A DNA stretch of 64,000 bases. Origin: Paraspadella gotoi. Taxonomy: Eukaryota; Chaetognatha. The notes beneath the pieces were generated by a model. The model ran no database searches. It was not told the DNA's origin and saw only the letters and a program-made list of their open reading frames with translations. The stretch lies in contig CM119267.1 in NCBI GenBank assembly GCA_051294375.1, positions 5,755,992 through 5,819,991 of the forward strand. Direction: 5' to 3'. Each line of letters starts with the position of its first letter. Within the stretch, counting starts at the first letter, position 1. The position numbers and the translations under genes were made by a program. Positions 1 to 12,795 of the stretch are shown here, in pieces.

Positions 1-640
1 TTGATGGAAGCTTATTGTAACTGGCAGACCAAATTACAAAGATAATGAGTTTGTCTTCACTTATTTTGTTCTTTTTCCCTTCCAAATTCTTCCCAACTCC
101 TGGTCTGTAAATAACTCAATACGTACTCCTCATCCGTACATAAGTCCGTCCGAGCCAAGAGTCCGAAATCCATCCATCTCTCTGTCCGTATTCCCTAAAG
201 CTCTTGATTTGAGCCGTCCGTTTCCTAACAGACTTCAGTCACCCCTACCCACGAACTTGTTTGCCCCTACCTTTAGTAGCCCTTAAATTATATAACATGA
301 TTAACTTTTTATTTGCCCGATGTCTTTTTAAACCCTATCGTATTAGATTTACAATATTTTTAAAATATTTTTCTAATTTATATTCTCTTATTCTCCATAG
401 CGGTACTCATCAAACCGTTGATACTTCACACTCCTAATTCTTTCCAACTCCTTCAATGTTCCAAGATCTTTTCAAAACTATCCCCCCCCCCGCAAACAAA
501 CTCATTCCTTCCACACGCCTTCAACCTGACCCACTTTCCAGTTCGCCCCCGCCTCTCCCCTTCACCCCAACTCCGCCCCTCGGTTGTCAGTGACCAACGC
601 ATTTTTCTTTCTCTTTCATTTTTCATTCTCTCGGCTCTTT

Positions 641-641
641 C

Positions 642-713
<72 letters not shown>

Positions 714-806
714 CTCTCTCATTCAACTCCTTTTTTCCATCTTCCATTCTCTTATCCATCTTTTTTTCTCACTCTTCTCTCTCCGTCTCTCTTCTTCTCT
801 CTCTTC

Positions 807-839
<33 letters not shown>

Positions 840-842
840 TGA
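641..842 (+). repeat. (CT)n microsatellite
   Basis: Nearly pure CT dinucleotides at about 647-715, then interrupted CT-rich sequence to 842. Open frames across it encode only Ser/Leu runs. Bases 1-640 before it hold no gene that I can see. Confidence 0.9.
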
Positions 843-929
843 CTTCTTCTTTCTTTTCGTTCCTTTTATTTTCCCCTCGATTCTCTTTCTTTTTTATCTT
901 TTTCACTTTTTTTGTGATTCATCTTTGTT

Positions 930-1540
930 TGTTGCGATCGAGAGAATCACATGTGATCGAGAGAAAATCATCACGTGATCGAGAGAAATCATATATCTTG
1001 ATGTGATAAATTGAATCAAATTATTAAAAAAATCATCACGTTATCAAAAAAAACTATCCCATGTCGAGAGAATCGATACATGTGATCGAGAGAAGATCAT
1101 CAGTGATCAAGAGAATCATCCATGTCGAGAAAACATCATTTTTTCATGTCGATCGAATAGACAATCATCACCCGGGTGATCACGAAGAACATCATCACAT
1201 GATCGAGAGAAATCATCACGTGATCCAGAGAATCATCACTATGATCGGAATAAATCATCATGGTGATCGGATAGAAATCATTCACGTGAATCAAGAGAAT
1301 CATTCACATGATCGAGAGAAATCATCATGTGATCGAGGAGAAATCATCACGTGATCGAGAGAAATCATATCTTGATCGTGATAAATGATCAAATTATTGA
1401 AAAAAAATCATAACGTTATCAAGAAAACTCATCCCATGATCGAGAGAAATCATCAGGTGATCAAGAGAATCATCACATGATCGAGAGAAATCATCATTTG
1501 ATCGAAATAAATCGTCACGTGATCCATCAGTTCACAAGGA
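930..1540 (+). repeat. GATC-rich minisatellite, unit about 21 bp
   Basis: Degenerate tandem units around GATCGAGAGAAATCATCACG, repeated roughly 20-25 times with variable spacing. A shorter diverged version lies in the other arm at about 7010-7215. The open frame 1061-1354 is only a reading of this array. Confidence 0.85.
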
Positions 1541-1610
1541 CGGAGGCAAAGGAGTTTGATGGTTCTGTCCACAGACGAAACTACGTATGAAGACCCAAAT
1601 TTTTAGTTGC

Positions 1611-1960
1611 GCCGCGAGTACTCGCGGAAGCACCCCTCTCCGGTCTTTTTCGGTCGGTCCTACGACTCCATCATCTGTTCCAACTTCCTCTTTGTTACAA
1701 TCAAATCTAAACGATACATGGCGCCGCCTTTTGTTTTTAAAGAAATCTGAGTAGCAACAGTTTTATGATTTTTTACGACGATCTGTTTTTTTTTATTTAT
1801 TAAAATCATTAACATTTGTTTTTTTCTTCACCCTACACGAAGGTTTACATCATATCTCCAAGATCTTATCCTATCCCGGAATAATATGATATGATAGAAT
1901 ACTAAAGAGTATGCGGCGCAACACCCCTTGGATAACCGTTCCTTGTTTTTGTTGCACAAA
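1611..1960 (+). repeat. Interspersed repeat family A, copy A1
   Basis: The core runs from TTGCGCCGC at 1617-1625 to its exact inverse GCGGCGCAA at 1913-1921 (305 bp). Similarity to other copies continues about 35 bp further, to CCGTTCCTTGTTTTT. The shared interior includes GGCGCCGCCTTTTGTTTTTA. The copy lies within the left arm of the large inverted repeat. Confidence 0.75.
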
Positions 1961-2489
1961 AGTGGTCATCGGTAGTAAACATCGAATCTCCGTCTGGGAT
2001 CTGTAGGTTTGAGTATCTGTCTCGATCTTGTTTGTCAGTTATATTCTTTTTAAATATATATGTAACATTAATCCAGCGTTTAATAAACGGCTTCGCGAGT
2101 GGCGCTGAAAAAGAGTTGGCTTCCCATCGAGCGGATTCCATTATCTTCGACCCGGATACAAAATGGATCGAGAGCCTTTCGCTCAACAATCACTTTATTG
2201 TTGTTCACACCACATATATATAGTTTCGTACAACTCCTCGGTTTCTGCAGCTAACTACGCATCAAAATCCACTCGTGGCCCTTCTTTGACCAGTTGGCAG
2301 CAGGACTGCGGCTTATTGCGGCGCTCCGCGACGTCGCGCGGCGTCGGCTGCGGGCGTCGGCTGCGGCGTTAAACTCATCCCGAACGAGAACTCCCCAAAT
2401 TCCTCGCTTTTTCGATCTGCGCCTCAATGGAATCGAACATGGAATCATTCGTCCTAAATGGAATATTCTTCACATGTCCTCCTTTTCAC

Positions 2490-2525
<36 letters not shown>

Positions 2526-3432
2526 ATGGTCGATTCTGGCAACGCAAAGCGGGATTCCGAAATCCATTAGATTTTTTACGTCAGAAGCAAAGCGAATGAT
2601 TCTTTAGTGTTTTCAATCCTATTATATCCTTTTTATTGTAGACGTGGTAGTATAAAATTGTATATACAATTATTTATTTTGTTAGTTCGAGCTGGTAAAC
2701 GACTCTATTAAGCAATGTGCGATTGAATGGACGAGCCATGGAAACTCGGCCAGCTTTAAGTAAAGATTAATCTCTGTCGTGGACGCAGCTAACGAAGTAT
2801 ATTCTGTGGGACCCGAAAGCAGTGGGAGGCGCAACAATAAAATGATAACACTAAAAACAATTTTCGCGACTCAAGGTTAATAACTATTGCTGTGCATACT
2901 CCCAAGTTGTTTAATTTATAGCATCTATGCAAGCTTCCGCATTCCTCGCCATCCACGTCCGCCTGAAAAGGACCAACGATGACGTCGTCACACGCGGCGA
3001 CGAAATTTGAGGGACAAACTGAGTGGACAAACTGAGTGGACAAACTCGAGCCGACAGGTTTAACGGCGTCAGCGTTGTTGTTGTGACAGTTATTGCCGTT
3101 GTTGTTTTTGTTGTTGTTGTTGTTTACGTTGTGAATACCGCTTCTCCTGTTTTATTTCTACCGTTTAGTATATAAATAAAAGTAAAATGCATAGTATGTA
3201 TTCCATATTCAATTTACTCATAGTACTTGTACTATATACTATATAAGCAAATTCTCATATCTTTATTCTATACCGCTTTGTTTTTACGCTTCTGCTTCCA
3301 TTTCCGCTTCGGCTTTGTCTCCGCTTCCACCGCTTTTATTCTTCCTTCGCCTTCAGACTTCGATGGTCAACGTCCAAAACCTCTTTTGACATTTCCGATC
3401 GTAAACATTTTGACCAGGATGACTTTTTTTCC

Positions 3433-3436
<4 letters not shown>

Positions 3437-3471
<35 letters not shown>

Positions 3472-3521
3472 CTTTACCAGGATGACTTTTTTTCCTCCTT
3501 TCTCTCCTCTCTCTCTCTATC

Positions 3522-3559
<38 letters not shown>

Positions 3560-3605
3560 TCTCTCTCTCTTTCTCTCACTCTCTGCTTTCCTTCACTCTC
3601 TCTTT
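3437..3605 (+). repeat. (CT)n tracts within the left arm
   Basis: Two long CT stretches flank a 45-bp duplicated segment (CAGGATGACTTTTTTTCCTC occurs at about 3415 and 3478). Confidence 0.85.
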
Positions 3606-3639
3606 CCTTCACTCTCTCAATCTCTTAACAACTCCTTCA

Positions 3640-4580
3640 GTTTTACTGGGGTATTTGTCATTTTATATAGATTATTTTGTTTAATTGCATACGGTGGAGG
3701 GTGTGAAGTGAGGGGAGCGAAGGCTTGGCGTGGCAGTCTGTGTGGTGTCATTCGTTTCCGAGAGTCAGACGAAGTCGGCGATCTGATGGGTTTATCGTGT
3801 TCGACGGGACCTGAGCAGGTGGAAGAGAGAAAAAAAGAATCAAAAAAAGATTGAAAGAAAAAAAATAGACAGAAAATATGAGAGAAAAAACCAGAGGAAA
3901 CTATATTTTTTTCCCCCTTTTTTAAACTTTGTTAGTTCGTCTTTCTCTTATTTGTTTAATTTCAATTATGAACGTATCCAGGAAGATAGATGGTAATGAG
4001 AAGCTGGTTTCGTGGCCCTTTTGAGCGCTACCGGTGGCCAATAGTGCAGAATTTATTGTTTAAAAGTGCCTTTGACGCTATACTAGTTTGGAGAGAGAGA
4101 ACCGAGAGAGAGCGTGAGAGAGAGACGAGTATAGAGACAGAGAGAGAGAGATGAGATGAGAGATCTTTCGGTACGCATTATTGATGTTAGAGAGTCCCTT
4201 TTTTTGAGCAGAACCGTCCTGGTTAATTTGAGCAGAGTAAGTACTTCAGCTGACTCTTCTGTGTTTGAATAACGACGCGAGTTTCACTCCATCTAACGTC
4301 CGTGTGAATTATTGAGCCGAAGTTGCGTTTTTATATATACTCCAATCGCGCAGAATTGATCACATATATGCAATTAAACAATGAATATCTATATATTAAT
4401 ATGTACAAATTACCCATTTAATAATCTGATGTAACTTGTAATATATTGAAAACTCGAGATGATGAAAGACCTATCGATATGAGAGCAGCGTCCGAGCTCA
4501 GTGTTTGAATGAGATTCTATTATGAGTAGGAAAAAAAAGTCTATCATCTGTCTCGGTTGTGTAAACGGTGTGAGCTGGGT
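3640..4580. other. Spacer at the centre of the inverted repeat
   Basis: About 0.9 kb with A-rich stretches and a short (AG)n tract near 4090-4155. I found no counterpart elsewhere in the window and no convincing coding frame. If the structure is a foldback element, this would be its loop. Confidence 0.5.
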
Positions 4581-4589
4581 TTTTCTTTA

Positions 4590-7480
4590 AAAATTTTGAG
4601 GAAGCGAGACGAAGGATAAAAGATCGAGAGAGATTGGGAAGAGAGAGGCCGATGACGCACACGATAGAGATGAGATGACCCGAGAGTGATGAGGATGAAG
4701 AGACGAAGATGAGAGGGAAGAGAGACAAGAATCAGGAGATATAAAATCACCTGGTAAAGAGAGTATGACGAGTACGCCTTCGATCTCAACAGAGAGAGAT
4801 CTGCAGAGAAGGAACGAGGAGAGGATGAGAGCTAGGAAGAGAGAGAAAGAAGAGAAGAGAGAGAGGATGAGCAGAGAGAAGAAGAGCGAAAAAAAGTCAT
4901 CCTGGTCAAAATGTTTACTCATCGAAATGTCAAAAGAGCTTTTGGACCGTGAACCATCGAAGCTGAAGGCAAGAAAGAATAAAAGCGGGTGGAAGGCGGG
5001 AGACACAAGCCGAAGCGGAAATCGGAAGCACTTAAGCGTAAAAACAAAAGCGGTAATAGAATACAGATTGCAGAATTTGCTATATATCTTAGTTAGACAA
5101 GTACTATGAGTAAATTGAATATGAATACATACTATGAATTTCTACTTTTATTTATATACTAAACGAGAAACTAAAACAGAGAAGCGTGTTATATAATTCT
5201 ACAAACGTAAACAAACAACAGACAACTAAAAAACAAACACGGCAATAACTGCACAACAACAACGTCTGACGCCGTTAAACCTGTCGGCTCGAGGCCGTTT
5301 GTCACTCAGTTGTCCCTCAAAATTTCGTCGCCGCGTGTGACAGTCATCGTTGGTCACTTTCAGCGTACGTTGGGATGCGAGAATGCGGCTGGATAGGGCT
5401 GTTAATTAACAACTTGGGAGTAATGCAACAATTTTTAACCTGGTCAGCGAAATTAGTTTTTGAGTGATCATTTTATTGTGCCGACTCCACTTTGCCTTTC
5501 GGTCCCACAGAAATTATATCTCTTACTGCCCACGACGATTGATTAATCTTTACTTAAAATCTGCCGAGTTTCCGATTGGCTCGTCCATTCAAATCGCACA
5601 TTGCTAATAGAGTCGTTTACCAGCTCCGAACTAACAAAATAAATAATTGTTATATACAATTTATACTCCACGTCTACAATAAAAAGGATATAATAGTATT
5701 GAAAAACACTAAATGAATCTATCGCTTTCTTCTGACTTAAGTATCTAATGGGATTGAGAATTCCCCTTTGCGTTTGCCGAGATTTCGCACACCATTTAGG
5801 AGGAGCAGAGAGAGAGAGAGAGACAAGACGGGAGAGACGAGAGAGGAAGAGAAGAGAGAGAGAGAGTAGCAGAAGAGAGAGAAGAGGAAAGAAGGAGAGA
5901 GGGAGAGCAGAGCAACATGAATGAAAGTGAGACATGTATTAACTATCGTCCATTTAGACGAATGAATTTCCATTCGATTTCATTGAGTCGCAATCGAAAA
6001 GCGAGCGAATTTTTGGGATTCTCGTCGGAGATGCATTTTGACGCCGCAGGCCGATCGCCGCCGCAGCCGAACGCCCTGCACGTTCGCGGACGCCGCAAAA
6101 CCGCCAGTCCTGCGCAACTGGTTTCAAAGCATGTGGCCGACGAGTTGATTTGATCGTAGTTAGGTTGCAGAAACCGAGGAGCATTTAGTCCATGAACTAA
6201 TATATGGTTGAACACATTAATAGTATTTTGAGCGAAAGGCTTCTAGATCCATGTTGTATCCGCGGTCGGATAATGAAATCCGCTTTCTCGTTGAGGAAGC
6301 CAATACTCTTTTTTTCAGCGCACTCGCGAAGCCGTTTATTAAAAGCTTGCTTTGATATGTATACATTTATATTTTTAATATAGAATCTAACGACAAACAA
6401 GATCGAGACAGATACTCAAACCTACAGGATCCCAGTACGGAGATTCGATTGTTTACTACCGTGACCGACTTTATTGCAATCAAACACAAGAACGGTATCC
6501 AAGGTGTTGCGCCGCATTTACCTTTTCTTTTAGTTTTTACATTATCTATCATTTATTCCGGTTATAGTTTATTAAGATTTCTTTGCGTAAGATATGATGT
6601 ATTAACCTTTTTTTTGTTGTTAGTTTGATAGCAAAAAAGACCCAAGTTTTAATGATTTTTTTAAAATAAATCAATAATAAAACACAGATCGTTGTAAAAA
6701 ATCATTCAAAACTTTGTTTTTCTACTCAGATTTCTTTTAAAACAAAAAGCGGCGCCAGGATAGTCGTTTAGAGTTTGATTTTAACAAATGAGCAACAACA
6801 CTCATATACAAGTTTTAACGTAACTAGGACAGACTCATGTACCAGACAGACTGACTGACCGATTGGACCGAACCTGAAAAGCTACTTATAGTGTTGCTCC
6901 GCGATACTCGCGCGCAACTAAAATTTGGTCATCTATACGCTAGTTTCGTCTGGTACAGAAACCATCAAACTCCTTTGCCTCCGTCCTTGTGAACTGTATG
7001 ATCACTACACGACTTTATTTTCGATCAACATATGATTTTCTCGACATGGATGCATTCTCTTGATTCACTGATGATCTTCTCTCGATCACATGTATGATCC
7101 TCGATCATGGGATAGTTTCTTCATCACGTAGATTTTCATCAATAATTTGATTAATTTATCACATCCAAGATAATGATCTTCTCTCGATCACGTGATGATT
7201 TCTCCTCACCACATGATGATTCTCTCATCGCAACAAACAAAGGATGAATCACACAAAAAAGGAAAAACATAAAAAAAAAAGAGAATCGAGGCGAAAATAA
7301 AAGGAACCGAACAAAGACAGAAGTCAGAGAGAGAGACGAAGACATAGAGAGAAAAAGAGCAATCGAGAGAAAGTCGAGAGACAAAAAGATGAGATAAAAA
7401 AAGAGAATCGGGAACATGGAAAAAAGGAGTTGATATGACGAGAGAAGAGAGAAGAGAGAAGAGAGAGAGAGAGAGAGAGA
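4590..7480 (-). repeat. Right arm of a large diverged inverted repeat
   Basis: Mirror partner of 640-3630. It ends in an (AG)n tract at 7461-7480 directly before the N gap 7481-7505, so the true outer edge is unknown. It contains repeat A2. About 1 kb of apparently unrelated sequence (about 3640-4580) separates the two arms. No recognisable coding region. Confidence 0.85.
6480..6925 (-). repeat. Interspersed repeat family A, copy A2
   Basis: Reverse-oriented copy. TTGCGCCGC stands at 6507-6515, and the far end is degraded (CGCGCGCAAC near 6909-6918). It is the mirror partner of A1, so the two were probably one insertion duplicated with the arm. Confidence 0.75.
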
Positions 7481-7505
7481 NNNNNNNNNNNNNNNNNNNN
7501 NNNNN
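7481..7505. other. Assembly gap (25 N)
   Basis: Lies at the end of an (AG)n tract, a typical place for short-read assembly failure. The next 600 bp (7506-8100) show short CT runs and no gene. Confidence 0.99.
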
Positions 7506-8124
7506 CGCCCCAACTCTCGTTTCCCAACAGGCTCGTCCACTCGCGGCGACCGATTCCCTCCAGCGGCTCTTCAACGACCGAGTTACCGACTTTCTCTCTC
7601 TCTCTGTCTCTCTTTGTCTCTCTGTCTCTCTCTCTGATTCCCATCGGCTCCACTCAACCGTTCTCACACACACACGTTTTAAAATTACCTTCCGTTTATT
7701 TTCTCGCTTTTCCTCCGATCGAGTCTGCCGTGTGTGCCGTAACCCTGTGTGTGTCATAACCCTCTCTCATTTCTCTAAATTAAAATTCAGAATTACTTAA
7801 TATCTAAATTAACCGACATTCCTTTTCTACTTATATCCCTGCCCATAATTTTTTTAAAAAACGATACGTTTATTATAGCATTTTCTTTCGATGCCGCTCT
7901 TTGCGCATGCGCCTCTTATACGACATTCCTAGCGAACTCAGTTTTATGCACGCGAGACGTCAATGATTTTTGAACCCAAAGAAAGCGGCTGATTTTGTTA
8001 GCCTTAATCTCTGTACCAAACCCTTTCTGCTTTAGTCTTTCTGCTTTTGTCTGATAACACACGTTTCTTATGCTTCCACTTGTTCCTCTGTACCGCTACT
8101 ACTGTACACTATTATACTTTTCAA

Positions 8125-8480
8125 TTCGCCTCTTCGCATCCGCTTTTCGCTTCCCCACTGAACGCTTCCAGGCATCCCCTTTTCGCATCCCCGTTGCCAC
8201 TAATCGCTTTCCCACATTCATTTTTTGACTCCTTACTGCCACTGATCACTTCTTCGCATCTGTTTTTCACATCCCCGCTGCTACTGATCGCTTCCTCCTA
8301 TCCCCTTTTCGAATTCACGCTGCCACTGTTTGCTTCCATACATCCTCTTTTCAAATCCCCATTGCTACTACAGTACTACACTCTTACTCCTGCTCCACTT
8401 TTTATCCCCGCTGCCACTGATCGCTTCCTCGCATCCCCTTTTTGCATCCCCGCTGCCACTGATCGCTTTCCGCTGCTCCG
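8125..8480 (+). repeat. Tandem repeat, unit 42 bp
   Basis: About seven to eight diverged units; a clear one is 8411-8452 (CTGCCACTGATCGCTTCCTC then GCATCCCCTT). The unit is a multiple of three, so a frame of 257 codons (8047-8820) stays open with a 14-residue period. I read this as non-coding. Confidence 0.8.
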
Positions 8481-8509
8481 CTTCACTTCTCCTCTTCACG
8501 CTTCGCTTC

Positions 8510-8645
8510 CCTGTGAAGGAGAGGCGGCCACCCGCTCTGGCCCGTCGTCATCGTCTCTCCCACTCACGGAGCCCGTGCCTCGGCCGCCGCTCGCCGCCCG
8601 TTGCCGCCCGCCGCCACCGCCGCCGCCACCGCCACCGCCACTACT
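8510..8645 (+). repeat. GC-rich patch with (CCG)n
   Basis: A CpG-rich stretch ending in CCG/CCA triplets, directly before a (CT)-rich tract. It resembles a CpG island or GC-rich exon but has no gene I can identify. The region 8650-9490 after it holds nothing recognisable. Confidence 0.5.
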
Positions 8646-9499
8646 TCGTTTTCCCTCTCTCTCTCTCTTTCTCTCTTTCCCTTTTCCCTCATTGACTTTT
8701 TCCTTTTATTTTCTTTTTCCTTTTATTTCACCAACTGCACTCTTGTTTCTTTTGTCTTCCTCGAACACTTTTCCCTTTTCATTAATTCCCATTCTCCCAT
8801 TTCTATCGATGGGCCATTGATCCAAGTCTTACATTCTACCTTAGATTACATTAGTTTACATTAGTCGTTCAGTTGACTCAATCTTTCCATTTGAAACATG
8901 ATTTTCATTGTATAATTTTTTCTTTTAGCGATTCATTCGTTCTTGACCTATTTTATTCCAGCCATTTGAACGCACTTTCGGCTTCCTTACCTTCTCCCTT
9001 ATACCTTACCCCCGTCATCAAACGTTCTTTTCTCACCCTCTTCCCCTCTTCTCTCTCTCTCACTTACCCTCGCGCGGGGGCTTTCAGAGGAACGGCAGTC
9101 GGGGTATATAATTGTCGAACGCGGCAGTGTCGAAGACGGAGTGTCTGGGTCGGTCATAGATTCAGCCAAAGGAATAACTTTATGAAAAACCGAGTGGGCG
9201 CAAGACGGGGCGCGATACTAAAAGGGCTTGGAGCGTTTGTCTCGAGGTGACGTGGTTTCGGACGAAAGGGGGAAGAGGGCACCGAATTAGGAGGGGGTTG
9301 GTTCGACGGTCGCGGGAGACGAAAGTAAGGGGTGTCCACGCAAGGGGGCGTTCGGCCTAAGGGGGGAAGGAGTCGGCGGCGGCGGCATCTCCCGACATCA
9401 TCATATTCAAGGGCTGATCCCTCAAGGAACATGAAACTAATGACGCGCGGACCGACTCTCCACTCTCTCTTCTCAACTCTCTCTCCTCCAATTCTCTCT

Positions 9500-9500
<1 letters not shown>

Positions 9501-9552
<52 letters not shown>
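9501..9552 (+). repeat. (CT)n microsatellite
   Basis: Pure CT dinucleotides followed by a C-rich run. Confidence 0.9.
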
Positions 9553-9556
<4 letters not shown>

Positions 9557-9640
9557 CCCCCCCCTCCTCCCACGCCGTCCCCCGCGCTAGAAAATTTTTT
9601 TGAAAATGAAAAATACGAATTTTGATAATATTTTGCTGTT

Positions 9641-9737
9641 NNNNNNNNNNNNNNNNNNNNNNNNNNNNNNNNNNNNNNNNNNNNNNNNNNNNNNNNNNNN
9701 NNNNNNNNNNNNNNNNNNNNNNNNNNNNNNNNNNNNN
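9641..9737. other. Assembly gap (97 N)
   Basis: Undetermined bases. Flanks are low-complexity; the stretch 9738-10370 after it shows no gene. Confidence 0.99.
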
Positions 9738-10374
9738 GGGGCCTTTGGGAAACATTTAAGGCGTCGATCGGAGACGCGAAGTCGGAAAGATGGCGCTGGT
9801 GCGGTGGTTGGAAAAAGTCGAAAATGTTTTGGAGGATTCGTTTCGTGAATTATGATTAAATGTGGGTCGTGTTTGAAATTGTTCTTTTACGAAAACAATT
9901 TTTAAAAAATTAAAACAAAATTCATTATGTCTCTAGCGTTCCACTATCTTGCATCGCTGTTAACGAGTTTCTTCGTTTAAAACGAACTTAACGTTTAATA
10001 CTTGTTATTTTCCCCGCAGAAAATATATCTGAAAATATTCCTGACAATATTCCTGACAACACTTGATAAAACTTAGATGCCAAATGGAAAGATGCATAAT
10101 CTTTAATAATCACTCGAAACAAACGCGCGTGAAAGAGACAAATATAGATTAAGTAGATCGCGAGGGAAAACGAAGTTGAGGTCAGAGAAAAGGAGAGGGG
10201 CGGAACGGAGGGTAGAGGGGGCGGCGGATTGGGGGGGGGCTGAGAGAGGAGGCGAGGTTCCGGGGAGGGGAGGAGCCGGATGGTCAAGGGTCGCATCGGT
10301 CACCGTCCGCCTCTCAAAACGAAAAGACCTTTCGCTCCACTTCCTTTTTATGTTTCCCACTCGGCCGCTTTTCG

Positions 10375-10590
<216 letters not shown>

Positions 10591-10662
10591 TCAATTTCTC
10601 ATTCCCCCCCGCTCTCCTCTCTTTTTTTCTATTCTCGGCTTTCCGCCTTTTTTTCCCTTTTC

Positions 10663-10948
10663 NNNNNNNNNNNNNNNNNNNNNNNNNNNNNNNNNNNNNN
10701 NNNNNNNNNNNNNNNNNNNNNNNNNNNNNNNNNNNNNNNNNNNNNNNNNNNNNNNNNNNNNNNNNNNNNNNNNNNNNNNNNNNNNNNNNNNNNNNNNNNN
10801 NNNNNNNNNNNNNNNNNNNNNNNNNNNNNNNNNNNNNNNNNNNNNNNNNNNNNNNNNNNNNNNNNNNNNNNNNNNNNNNNNNNNNNNNNNNNNNNNNNNN
10901 NNNNNNNNNNNNNNNNNNNNNNNNNNNNNNNNNNNNNNNNNNNNNNNN
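10663..10948. other. Assembly gap (286 N)
   Basis: Undetermined bases after a pyrimidine-rich tract. Confidence 0.99.
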
Positions 10949-12396
10949 GCTGAGGACATAGGGTAGTAGGGCGTGGATGTAAGTGGCGCTTTGGATGAGT
11001 TTAGACAAAGAGTTCGGGTTTTATATGATTTAGTCGGAAAAAGGAAAACTTTTGTTTCGGCTACGATCGATTTTAATAATAAAATCGATCATGTTTCGGC
11101 TTTTTTTTTCCTCAAGTCAACAACGAAACAAAAAGAGAGAAAAAACGCGATGAGTTAGTTCGTATTCGAGAGAAAGTTTGAGGAAAAATAGGCTTCGAAC
11201 TAAAAAAAAATACGCGAGAATATTTGATTGGTTGAACATTGAACAATCAAGGAAAAAAAAGGGAAAGGCAAAGAGGAGATAAGAAAAAATGAAGTGAAGG
11301 AAAAAAGGAGGGAAATGAAAATGAAAAGGAAGGATGAAAAGGAAAAGAATGGAAGAGAAGAACTCATTGGAAGGATCACTCGAACAAGTAAGGGAAAGAA
11401 AGGATGAAAGAGAAAAAAGAAAAGGATGATGTAAAAAGAAAGGATGAAAAAAAACAAAATATAAAGAAAAGAAAGACTCAAGGAAGAAAGGATGGAAAAA
11501 AAAAGGGAGAGAAAAAAAAGAAAAGGATAAAATAAAAGAGAGATGGGGAAGGAAGGTAAAAATAAAAGCGGAGAAAGTCGAGCAAACTCGTGACCCGAGA
11601 CTCGGAGAAAAAAAAGGAAAGAAGCGATAAAACAAAAGTGTTGCACGTTTTGAGAGGAGAAAGGGAAGGGGGGGGAGGTGGAAGAGAAATGAATGACGTG
11701 GAAAGAAGGAAAGTTTGTGAGTCGCGACGAAGGTGAGAAAAATTCACAAGTGAAATGTTTTTTTTTCCTTCGATGTCACGTGAATTCCGTTGTGGGCACG
11801 TGGTCGGTAGTCACTGGTCAGGGCCAGGATTTGTAAATCACCAAAAGATAGTATATCAATAATTCAGTCAAGTTGCAATACATCATTGTTACCGTCACGC
11901 ATGATTTTTGTCCAACGCATATAACCCGGAAAAAAGTGATCATTTTTATTTCTGGAATTGAAAAGAAAGTTAAATCGATCTTAGTGAAAATCTTTCGAGA
12001 GATTGACAAAGAAAAAGCTGCAGTGAACGAGGACGACGACGACGACGACGACGACGACAAAACAAAAAAACAAAGTTCGCCAAAACAAGTCACGTCTAGT
12101 TTTTCCCCATTTTTAATCCCGAGTTTTTTTTTTGTTTTTTTTTGGCTCAAATTCTTTTCAGGTTTTTCGACGAATTCGTGTTTTTTTAGTCGCGTTGAGA
12201 CGAGAATCCATGTAAGGCGCGTTTTTGGTCGGTCTGTCTGTTGGTATATAATAGTAGAAGCTAAGAATGGGTTAAGATTTAGAGATAAATTTTTTTTTTA
12301 AATTTTAAAAAAGAAAGTAAGAAATAAAAAATGAAAAGAAGAGAGAAAGAAAGAAAAAACAAAGCAAGAAAGAAAGAAAGATAGATGGAGAGACAT
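10949..12396. other. Low-complexity stretch without a recognisable gene
   Basis: Contains a purine-rich block (about 11240-11690) and a (GAC)n run at 12030-12057. A plus-strand frame over that run reads IFREIDKEKAAVNE then Asp repeats. It has no start, splice or family support, so I do not call a gene. Confidence 0.45.

Positions 12397-12430
<34 letters not shown>
12397..12430 (+). repeat. (ATAG)n microsatellite at a gap edge
   Basis: About eight ATAG units run into the N gap 12431-12527. Confidence 0.9.
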
Positions 12431-12527
12431 NNNNNNNNNNNNNNNNNNNNNNNNNNNNNNNNNNNNNNNNNNNNNNNNNNNNNNNNNNNNNNNNNNNNNN
12501 NNNNNNNNNNNNNNNNNNNNNNNNNNN
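12431..12527. other. Assembly gap (97 N)
   Basis: Undetermined bases that remove the left end of repeat A3. The stretch 12800-13560 after A3 is AT-rich with no gene visible. Confidence 0.99.
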
Positions 12528-12795
12528 CGCGGAGCAACTCTATAAGTCACTTTTCGGTTGGTCTGTCCATCGGTATGTCTGTCCATCGGTCTATCCCACT
12601 TATATTAAAAACGCTTTTAATTTGCCTATAGTTTGTTGCTAATTTGTTAAAAATCAAATCTAAGCGACTACTGGCGCCGCCTTTTGTTTTTAAAAAATCT
12701 TATAAACTATAAGGAATAAATAACATGATAAGTAAAAATAAAAGTAATGCGGCACAAAACCTTGGAATAACCGTTCCTTGTTTTTTTTTCACAAT
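12528..12795 (+). repeat. Interspersed repeat family A, copy A3 (truncated by a gap)
   Basis: Starts at the edge of the N gap with CGCGGAGCAACTCTATAAGT and continues through CTGGCGCCGCCTTTTGTTTT. It ends GCGGCACAA (12749-12757), then CCGTTCCTTG. Its left end is lost in the gap. Confidence 0.75.

Larger units (their letters stand above)
640..3630 (+). repeat. Left arm of a large diverged inverted repeat
   Basis: This arm reads as the reverse complement of about 4590-7480 over most of its length. Matching blocks, in mirrored order, include about 720-960 with 7210-7440, 1520-1660 with 6860-7000, 2160-2480 with 5930-6240, 2790-3060 with 5250-5515, and 3240-3480 with 4870-5100. Differences and small indels are frequent, so the copies are old rather than an assembly duplicate. 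The arm contains a GATC-rich minisatellite and repeat A1. No recognisable coding region. Confidence 0.85.

Noticed and set aside
418-1006. Overlapping plus-strand frames of 140-186 codons
   Set aside because: They are translations of (CT)n and pyrimidine-rich DNA giving Ser/Leu/Phe runs; no splice or family evidence.
8047-8820. 257-codon plus-strand frame
   Set aside because: Explained by the 42-bp tandem array and pyrimidine bias; no start context or family match. Retained only as a low-interest finding.
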